From: a virus
Length of the DNA stretch: 27,532 nucleotides
Strand: one strand, 5' to 3'
IMG/VR virus record: IMGVR_UViG_3300032144_000037
Span: 1-27,532 of that record
Below the pieces are notes generated by a model. The model ran no database searches. It saw only the letters and a program-made list of their open reading frames with translations, and was not told the origin of the DNA. The position numbers and the translations under genes were made by a program. Shown in pieces: positions 23,420 through 27,532 of the stretch. How positions within the stretch are numbered: position 1 is the first letter of the stretch; every line of letters begins with the position of its first letter.

Positions 23420-23631
23420 CCCCTCCTGTCCCGGGCAACAGCACCGAACTGCACCAGATCGCCCTCAGCGTGGCCCGGATGGAGGGCAAGTTGGACGGCG
23501 TCCTGGCGCTCGGCGTCGACCACGAGACCCGGATCCGAAAGCTCGAGCGGGCCCTGTGGATCGCTGTCGGTGCCGGGGCGGCCGCGGGTGGCGGGGTCGC
23601 GGCCGTGGTGTCGAAGCTCACTGGGGGGTAA
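23416..23631 (+). CDS. XhlA-like single-span lysis protein
   Basis: A 71-residue protein whose GTG start overlaps the endolysin stop (GTGA). Residues 8-45 form an amphipathic, coiled-coil-like helix (LHQIALSVARMEGKLDGVL, then RIRKLERALW). Residues about 47-66 form a Gly/Ala-rich membrane helix, followed by a short basic C-terminus. This arrangement is that of XhlA/hemolysin-like proteins, small partners of holins in Gram-positive phages. Its place between endolysin and holin supports an accessory lysis role. Confidence 0.65.
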   Translation: MTPPVPGNSTELHQIALSVARMEGKLDGVLALGVDHETRIRKLERALWIAVGAGAAAGGGVAAVVSKLTGG

Positions 23632-23636
23632 CGGCT

Positions 23637-23828
23637 ATGGCCGCACTTATAAGTCTCATGCAGGTCATGGCGTACAACTGCCCGGCCTGCGGCGAGGTAC
23701 TGCAGTTCCTCGCGCGGGCCGACTCGGTCCCGGGTGACAACACCCGACTGGATCTCGAACTCGACGCCCGTCCGATCCAGGACCACATCGACCGGCACCT
23801 GCTGGTCGGCGACATCCCCAAGGAGTGA
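23637..23828 (+). CDS. small zinc-finger-like protein in lysis cassette
   Basis: A 63-residue protein from ATG 23637, with a run of six G (23623-23628) as ribosome site. Two Cys (C15, C18 in NCPACGEV) and two His (H50, H54 in DHIDRHLL) lie at positions that could hold one zinc, CxxC then HxxxH. The intervening segment is acidic. No membrane span is present except a weakly hydrophobic start. It was not recognised as a known family, and a role in lysis is suggested only by its neighbours. Confidence 0.6.
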   Translation: MAALISLMQVMAYNCPACGEVLQFLARADSVPGDNTRLDLELDARPIQDHIDRHLLVGDIPKE

Positions 23829-23830
23829 CC

Positions 23831-24133
23831 ATGCCCGTTTCCGTTCTGCCCTCCATCCTCCGCACCGGTGTCCCGTTGCTGGTCGGCTACTTCCTCGCCT
23901 GGCCGGCCGCGCGCTGGTTCGGCCTGACCGAAGAGCAGGTCACCAGCCTGATCACGATCGTGATCAGCGCGCTCTACTACCTGACCGTGCGGCTGCTGGA
24001 GCAGGTCGCCCCGCGGTTCGGGTGGCTGCTCGGGTACGCGTCCAAGCCGGTCTATGTCGCCCCGAAGCTGGCGGCCGACGGCGTCCACCTGATCACCAGT
24101 GCGGCCCCGCCTGCCGGTCGGCAGGTCCAGTGA
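23831..24133 (+). CDS. holin (probable)
   Basis: A 100-residue protein. ATG 23831 is preferred since AAGGAG (23820-23825) precedes it by five bases, while an in-frame GTG at 23825 falls inside that signal. Two membrane helices (about 14-31, GVPLLVGYFLAWPAARW, and 36-57, VTSLITIVISALYYLTVRLL) are followed by a polar, Pro-rich C-terminus. Size, topology and its position after endolysin fit an actinophage two-span holin that opens the membrane for endolysin. It overlaps the next gene by GTGA. Confidence 0.75.
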   Translation: MPVSVLPSILRTGVPLLVGYFLAWPAARWFGLTEEQVTSLITIVISALYYLTVRLLEQVAPRFGWLLGYASKPVYVAPKLAADGVHLITSAAPPAGRQVQ

Positions 24134-25137
24134 CCGAGCGGGTGATCACCGCGGCCGACATTGTCCGCTTGAAGGCGAAGCTCGGCCCGGACATCGACGA
24201 ATGGTTCGAGGGCCTAGAGGTGCTCGACCCAGGCCCGGACCCCGTGCCCGACCCTCCGGTCGTGGCCTGGTCGTCCGGTGCGTTCACGATGCACCAGCCG
24301 GCCACCCTGGCCGCGATGGGCACCTGGCGCGGCAAGCCGATGGCCAACGCCGCCGTCTTCCCCACCTACCGCAGCGGCGCGGACAAGCCCGACCAGCTGG
24401 CCGACACCTGGTGGATCAAGGCGGCGGCCGGCGTCCCGGACGTCAGCATCGGCATGCCGATGTGCCTGGAGGGCGGGTCGATCAGCACCGACCTCAGCCC
24501 GCAGTTCCGGAAGATGGCCACGGCGATGAAGGCGACCGGGCAGCGATGGTTCATCCGGCTGGGCTGGGAGATGAACCTGCCGCAGCAGCCATGGAAGGTG
24601 ACCGACGCCAACCTGAGCCTGTGGCGTCAACGATGGGCGCAGTATTACGACCTGTTCAGGGGCATCCTCGCCGACAAAGGCCTGGTCGGCTTCAACCCGA
24701 ACATCGCCGAAAACCAGAGCGGGCTAAGCGGCTCCATCCTGCGCGCCTGGGTGGACGGGAAGGTCGACTGGTGCGGCCCGGACGTCTACGACTGCTGGCC
24801 GGCGTTCACCTCCGATGCGAACGTCGCCACCCAGATGAACCGCAACCAGGGCCTGAACTGGTGGGCCAGCACGGCGGCGCTCAAGGGCGTCCCGCTGGCC
24901 GTCCCGGAGTGGGGTGTCAGCTCAGGCACGCAGTGGCCGAAAGAGCAGATCGGCCGGGACAATCCGCGCTACGTCAGCGATATGCGCGCGTTCTTCGAAC
25001 GCGTCCGCAAGCAGCTGCTGTTCGAGTCGTACTTCAACGAGCAGGCCGGCTACGTGGCCTCGGACATCTTCCGGCCCGGCGCGAAGGCGTCCAACCCGCT
25101 GGCGGGAGATCGGTATCGGCAACTGTTCGGCGCGTAG
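24130..25137 (+). CDS. GH26-like glycoside hydrolase
   Basis: A 335-residue protein from GTG 24130, overlapping the holin stop. Residues 1-30 are a helical lead followed by a Pro/Asp linker (33-43). The catalytic part resembles GH26 beta-mannanase-type (beta/alpha)8 enzymes: RWFIRLGWEMN (139-149) with E147 as acid/base candidate, VGFNPNIAENQ (186-196), DWCGPDVYDCWP (213-224) and LAVPEWGV (256-263) with E260 as nucleophile candidate. GWE replaces the usual HE motif. It probably cleaves an envelope or surface glycan, as a second lysin or a depolymerase. There is no signal peptide and no wall-binding repeats. It closes the lysis operon before the terminator. Confidence 0.8.
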   Translation: MTERVITAADIVRLKAKLGPDIDEWFEGLEVLDPGPDPVPDPPVVAWSSGAFTMHQPATLAAMGTWRGKPMANAAVFPTYRSGADKPDQLADTWWIKAAAGVPDVSIGMPMCLEGGSISTDLSPQFRKMATAMKATGQRWFIRLGWEMNLPQQPWKVTDANLSLWRQRWAQYYDLFRGILADKGLVGFNPNIAENQSGLSGSILRAWVDGKVDWCGPDVYDCWPAFTSDANVATQMNRNQGLNWWASTAALKGVPLAVPEWGVSSGTQWPKEQIGRDNPRYVSDMRAFFERVRKQLLFESYFNEQAGYVASDIFRPGAKASNPLAGDRYRQLFGA

Positions 25138-25168
25138 TATCGGCAGCTCTGGTACCGCTCCGGAAAGG

Positions 25169-25209
25169 CGATGGCCCCCGGCCCCCCTCGTCGGGGCCGG
25201 GGGCCATCG
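25169..25209. terminator. strong bidirectional terminator hairpin
   Basis: A perfect 17-base inverted repeat (25169-25185 with 25193-25209) with a 7-base loop lies 31 bases after the GH26 gene stop and ahead of the minus-strand genes. It contains runs of C and G. There is no T run, which is normal in GC-rich hosts. Its position between converging genes fits a terminator for both strands. Confidence 0.85.
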
Positions 25210-25222
25210 TCGTATTGCGGGG

Positions 25223-25468
25223 CTACCCCCGAGCGGCGGCGAGCGCACCTCGGATCAGCCCGGTCAGCAACGTGATCAAGCCTCCGATTTCCAGAACTCC
25301 GCCGGCCAGGACTACCGCGGTCTCCGCTGCCCCTTCGAGTAGCGGCCCGATGCCGGCCGCGATCACCAGGCCGACGGCCAGGACCAGCGCCCCGAGTAAT
25401 GCGATTCCGAACCACTGGCTGGCGCGCCGTCCGGTGGCTGCCGGGCGGCCGTGCGCGGGAATACTCAT
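25223..25468 (-). CDS. small two-span membrane protein
   Basis: A minus-strand gene whose stop lies 14 bases from the terminator. Translation from ATG at 25468 gives 81 residues with a basic N-terminus and two hydrophobic helices (about 19-42 and 49-75). Longer in-frame starts exist at ATG 25519 and TTG 25552. No good ribosome site was found for any of them, so a leaderless start is possible. The function is unknown; small two-span proteins at the end of prophage late regions may act in exclusion, but nothing here shows this. The hairpin at 25559-25598 separates it from DUF397, which suggests its own promoter. Confidence 0.5.
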   Translation of the reverse strand: MSIPAHGRPAATGRRASQWFGIALLGALVLAVGLVIAAGIGPLLEGAAETAVVLAGGVLEIGGLITLLTGLIRGALAAARG

Positions 25469-25558
25469 GGCCACAGATGATGCATCCGCTGGGCATGCTG
25501 TGTCCCGCGAATCGGACATTCTGTCGAGATCGTGCGCCGGGCGGGTCAGCAAACGCGG

Positions 25559-25598
25559 GACCGGCGCGACCCCCCGGTTCTGGGGTGCCGCGCCGGTC
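25559..25598 (-). terminator. hairpin after DUF397 gene
   Basis: A stem of 10 pairs (25559-25568 with 25589-25598) plus 5 more (25569-25573 with 25582-25586) across a 2-base bulge, with an 8-base loop. It begins 14 bases beyond the DUF397 stop on the minus strand, where a terminator is expected. Confidence 0.65.
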
Positions 25599-25612
25599 TG
25601 GGGCAGGTCAGG

Positions 25613-25819
25613 TCAGATCAGGTGGTCGAACTCGCCCCGCTTGGCGCCGTCCAGCCAGGCCGCGAATTCAGCCGGGGTAAAGCCCAAGGTCGGGCCGGTC
25701 CCGGCGTCCTTCGTGTCGCGGACCTGGACCTGGCCGTTGTGCTGGCGCATCTCGACGCAGTCACCGTTGCCGCCTGAGGCGCTAGCCTTGATCCACTGAG
25801 TTGTGTCGATGTTGCTCAT
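25613..25819 (-). CDS. DUF397 domain protein
   Basis: A 68-residue protein of the DUF397 family: TQWIKASASGGNGDCVEMRQ, the VQVRDTKDAG segment, and LGFTPAEFAAWLDGAKRGEFD, each at the usual place. DUF397 proteins occur nearly always in actinobacteria beside an XRE/DUF5753 regulator, and pairs of this kind (for example at the whiJ loci of Streptomyces) affect development, perhaps by a protein-protein switch. The start overlaps the regulator's stop (ATGA), so the two are co-translated. As part of a phage or element it may tune the lysogeny regulator. Confidence 0.9.
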   Translation of the reverse strand: MSNIDTTQWIKASASGGNGDCVEMRQHNGQVQVRDTKDAGTGPTLGFTPAEFAAWLDGAKRGEFDHLI

Positions 25820-26643
25820 TTCAGGTACTCCTCGATCGGAACGGATTGTGCGCGGACTCTCGCAAAGTCCTCGCGGTACGACAGGAGCATCGACGGATCT
25901 TCGATGTACCTGCTCCCCGCTCGCGTCTCCAAATAGACGAGGGCGGGGTCGTCTGAACTATCGAAGCCCAGAACGGTGAATGCGCCCTTCAGTGCCGGAT
26001 GAGCCCCAGCACTGAAGGGCAGCACGTTGATGCGAATGTTTGGACGACGATTCAGCTCTAGCAACTGCTTTCGCTGTTCGGCCATTACCTCAGGCCCGCC
26101 CACCTCCCGAGCGAGTACCGCCTCGTCGAGCACGCTGACTACCTCAAGCGGCGTGGCCCGGTCGAGAGCCGCCCGCTGTCTTTCGACGCGCAGCTGTACT
26201 TGCCGCTCGGCGGTGTCGGACGGGAGCAGCATTCCGGCTTCGGCCTCGAAGACGCTGCGGTGGTAGTCCGGCGTCTGCAGCAGGCCTGGCACCAGGCCGG
26301 TCTGATAGGTCCATGCCTCGACAGCAGCAGATTCCCGCTCGACGTAGGTGTGGAACCAAGTGGGGATGGCGTCGCCGTGGGCCTCCCACCACCCACGCTG
26401 TGCGGTCTCCTTGGACAGCTCGGCAAGCTGGTCAGTGAGCTCCTGGTCGGCTCCGTAGAACCAGCAGAGCGTGCGGACGTCGGCGACCGTGACCGCCTGC
26501 TTGCCGTTCTCGATGCGGGACAGCTTCGCCTTGGAGGCGATGCGCTCTTCGACGACATCCATGGACGTCTTTCCGGCGTGTTCTCGTAGCTGTCTCAGCC
26601 GTCGGCCCAGTGACCGGCGGTTCGTCGCAGACCCCGTAGTCAT
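25816..26643 (-). CDS. XRE-family regulator with DUF5753 domain
   Basis: A 275-residue protein from ATG 26643; an in-frame ATG at 26703 would add 20 residues, but the usual family start and spacing favour the shorter one. An XRE helix-turn-helix covers about 10-65 (LGRRLRQLREHAGKTSMDVV, SKAKLSRIENGKQAVTVADV). The rest is the DUF5753 domain (GWWEAHGDAIPTWFHTYVER, YQTGLVPGLLQTPDYHRS, then RINVLPFSAGAHPALKGAF). The family binds DNA near its own promoter. Three TCGTGAC copies in the upstream spacer are candidate sites. It could be the immunity or switch repressor, or a host-derived cargo regulator; the window cannot settle which. Confidence 0.92.
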   Translation of the reverse strand: MTTGSATNRRSLGRRLRQLREHAGKTSMDVVEERIASKAKLSRIENGKQAVTVADVRTLCWFYGADQELTDQLAELSKETAQRGWWEAHGDAIPTWFHTYVERESAAVEAWTYQTGLVPGLLQTPDYHRSVFEAEAGMLLPSDTAERQVQLRVERQRAALDRATPLEVVSVLDEAVLAREVGGPEVMAEQRKQLLELNRRPNIRINVLPFSAGAHPALKGAFTVLGFDSSDDPALVYLETRAGSRYIEDPSMLLSYREDFARVRAQSVPIEEYLK

Positions 26644-26660
26644 GCGCTGAGTGTTCCACC

Positions 26661-26738
26661 TCGTGACGTCTCGTGACAGAGGGTCTTGCGTTGCGTGTTC
26701 CATGAGAGCCGTTCCACTCCGGGCGTGTCACGACACGC
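26661..26738. promoter_or_regulatory. candidate operator cluster of the XRE regulator
   Basis: The spacer between the divergent genes carries TCGTGAC at 26661-26667 and 26671-26677, exactly one helical turn apart, and the same heptamer inverted inside a perfect palindrome GCGTGTC-AC-GACACGC (26723-26738). GTTCCA(C/T) also occurs three times (26653, 26697, 26711). These repeated elements beside an XRE gene look like its operators. Neither a -10 nor a -35 could be placed with confidence. Confidence 0.6.
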
Positions 26739-26795
26739 TGATCAGATTGAGACGTTGAGGCAAACGCACCGTGTCGCCACAGTTACTCACAGGCG

Positions 26796-26832
26796 GGATC
26801 GGCGCGGGCATCCATCGAGCTAGCGCCGATCC
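26796..26832. repeat. inverted repeat in leader of the divergent operon
   Basis: GGATCGGCGC (26796-26805) is repeated perfectly as its reverse complement at 26823-26832 with a 17-base spacer, 35 bases before the gene at 26868. It could be an operator for a second regulator or an RNA hairpin in the leader. There is no T run. Confidence 0.55.
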
Positions 26833-26867
26833 GGCCGCAGACCAGCCGTCGACGTGGGGACGCTGTG

Positions 26868-27194
26868 ATGAACGACCAGACCGTGACTCTGGACCTGGTG
26901 GACGCCGACTGGCGACCAGTCTCGGCCGAGCTGAGCATCCGCCGGGACACCGTCGAGATCCGCTGCAGGAACCGGCTCATCGCCATCCAGGACCGCGACC
27001 AGCTGACCGAGTGGCTCGCCCGTCCGGACGGCGCGTTGATCTGCGACGAGCTGAGCTGGCTCTGGACCGGGTGGGCCGTCAGCATCTACATCCGGCACGA
27101 GGTCCCAGCCTTTGCCCTGCCGTTCCCTGTGATCGATGACCTGCGACGGCGCCTGATCGGTCAGCAGGATCGCGAGCCGGTGCGGCGCTCATGA
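26868..27194 (+). CDS. hypothetical protein, first gene of divergent operon
   Basis: A 108-residue protein. ATG 26868 lies eight bases after GGGGA (26855-26859); GTG 26865 is adjacent and in frame. The chain starts with strands (VTLDLVDADWRPVSAELSIR, TVEIRCRNRLIAIQ), followed by a helix (RDQLTEWLARPDG), a Trp-rich strand pair (ELSWLWTGWAVSIYI) and a C-terminal helix (VIDDLRRRLIGQQ). No family was recognised. It is divergent from the regulator across the operator region, where early genes or accessory genes of elements often lie. It overlaps the next gene by ATGA. Confidence 0.6.
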   Translation: MNDQTVTLDLVDADWRPVSAELSIRRDTVEIRCRNRLIAIQDRDQLTEWLARPDGALICDELSWLWTGWAVSIYIRHEVPAFALPFPVIDDLRRRLIGQQDREPVRRS

Positions 27195-27355
27195 CCGCCG
27201 TGCCAGCCGATCCCGTGCCAGCGGCCGTGGACTCCACGGCCGCGGACGAGATCGACCTGCTCGACAGGCTGCACCCGCTGCTCGTCAGCGCAGCCTTCCA
27301 CCACGACGGCCCGGTCCTGCTCACCACGGGCGGGTTGATGACGTTCGACAACTAG
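27191..27355 (+). CDS. short hypothetical protein
   Basis: A 54-residue protein whose ATG overlaps the previous stop (ATGA). The sequence begins with a Pro/Ala/Asp-rich stretch, then a helix (ADEIDLLDRLHPLLVSAAFH) and a short strand region (GPVLLTTGGLMTFDN). Nothing in it was recognised. The overlap and consistent codon pattern support a real coding region translated with the gene before it. Confidence 0.5.
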   Translation: MTAVPADPVPAAVDSTAADEIDLLDRLHPLLVSAAFHHDGPVLLTTGGLMTFDN

Positions 27356-27514
27356 GGACCTACTCGCCGGGTCCGCCCCAGCGAGAGGAGGAAGAAGTCA
27401 GGCACGTCCCAGCTCACGAGCGGGCCCGGGAGAAGACCGGGCCGGAAAACGGGGAATCATGAACCGACGATCGGTGCCCAGCCCGGACACAGCGCAAGGA
27501 TCGAGGTCGGGGGC
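27356..27514 (+). other. spacer with unused-looking ribosome site and hairpin
   Basis: This stretch holds a purine-rich GAGAGGAGGAAG (27383-27394) with no start codon at the right distance, and a 7-pair hairpin (27423-27429 with 27437-27443). It also contains the start of a tiny open frame at 27459, described separately. No longer gene is evident. Confidence 0.35.
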
Positions 27515-27518
27515 ATGA
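27459..27518 (+). CDS. possible 19-residue leader peptide
   Basis: ATG 27459, three bases after GGGGA (27451-27455), opens a 19-codon frame (MNRRSVPSPDTAQGSRSGA) whose TGA overlaps the ATG of the next frame at 27515 (ATGA). It could couple translation into the next gene or simply be chance. It has no family and little evidence beyond the overlap. Confidence 0.25.
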   Translation: MNRRSVPSPDTAQGSRSGA

Positions 27519-27532
27519 CCGTCGCGGTGAGG
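27515..27532 (+). CDS. start of a further gene cut by the window edge
   Basis: ATG 27515 opens MTVAVR and the window ends. It overlaps the preceding tiny frame by ATGA, the spacing used by most genes here. Only six codons are visible, so no product can be suggested, and the true gene could have another start. Confidence 0.3.

Noticed and set aside
23734-24129. Open frame upstream of the GH26 gene as a longer start
   Set aside because: This part overlaps the holin in another frame and is Arg/Pro-rich; GTG 24130 overlaps the holin stop in the style of the other genes.
24099-25799. 566-codon + strand frame crossing the terminator
   Set aside because: It runs out of frame over the hydrolase, through a strong hairpin and over minus-strand genes. 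Its composition is that of a shadow.
26771-27139. 122-codon + strand frame starting in the regulator spacer
   Set aside because: It overlaps the better supported gene at 26868 in another frame, has Arg/Pro-rich shadow composition and covers the inverted repeat.
25140-27532. Integrase, tRNA or att core at the right edge
   Set aside because: No recombinase motif, cloverleaf or long direct repeat could be found on either strand, so no prophage boundary is called.

Overview
The window is GC-rich DNA (roughly 70% G+C by eye, frequent GTG starts, many 4-base ATGA/GTGA overlaps) carrying the late region of a tailed phage or prophage with siphovirus gene order. A DUF397 gene and an XRE/DUF5753 regulator at the right edge belong to families confined almost entirely to Actinomycetota, so the host is an actinobacterium. 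The genus cannot be read from the sequence. No integrase, att site or tRNA is visible, so prophage versus free phage is unresolved.

Layout, left to right on the + strand. Packaging and head: small terminase (119), large terminase (523), small membrane protein (2172), portal (2461), small LEM/Rho-N-like protein (3933), then one long frame (4257-7061) that fuses a prohead protease to the major capsid protein and contains a strong internal ribosome site for capsid alone (GTG 5589). A hairpin (7074-7117) follows capsid. Next is a block of accessory virion genes (7195-11020) ending in a protein with ten strict 20-residue repeats. Then come the Ig-like/connector protein (11017), a DUF6527-like protein, a neck or tail-terminator candidate, a methyltransferase plus a CgeB-like glycosyltransferase (12680-14346), the tail tube protein (14362), a gp10-like protein, a tail-assembly chaperone with a canonical -1 slippery site CCCTTTA (15626-15632), the tape measure protein, a 1148-residue tail-tip protein and another tail protein. 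Lysis: M15 peptidase endolysin (with an internal start), a single-span XhlA-like protein, a small zinc-finger-like protein, a holin and a GH26-like glycoside hydrolase, closed by a strong hairpin (25169-25209).

The right end switches to the minus strand: a small two-span membrane protein, DUF397, and the XRE/DUF5753 regulator. Divergent from it, small + strand genes of unknown function begin (26868 onward) and run off the window. The spacer between them holds three TCGTGAC sites and a second inverted repeat, as expected for a lysogeny or developmental switch.

Most unusual points: nested in-frame starts that split fused proteins (protease-capsid, endolysin); a methyltransferase whose C-terminus carries the tape-measure C-terminal motif; the methyltransferase/glycosyltransferase pair inside the virion genes beside a Thr/Ala/Gly-rich repeat protein that could be its substrate; a large terminase that seems to lack two expected nuclease aspartates; and a homologous N-terminal domain shared by a head-region and a tail-tip protein.
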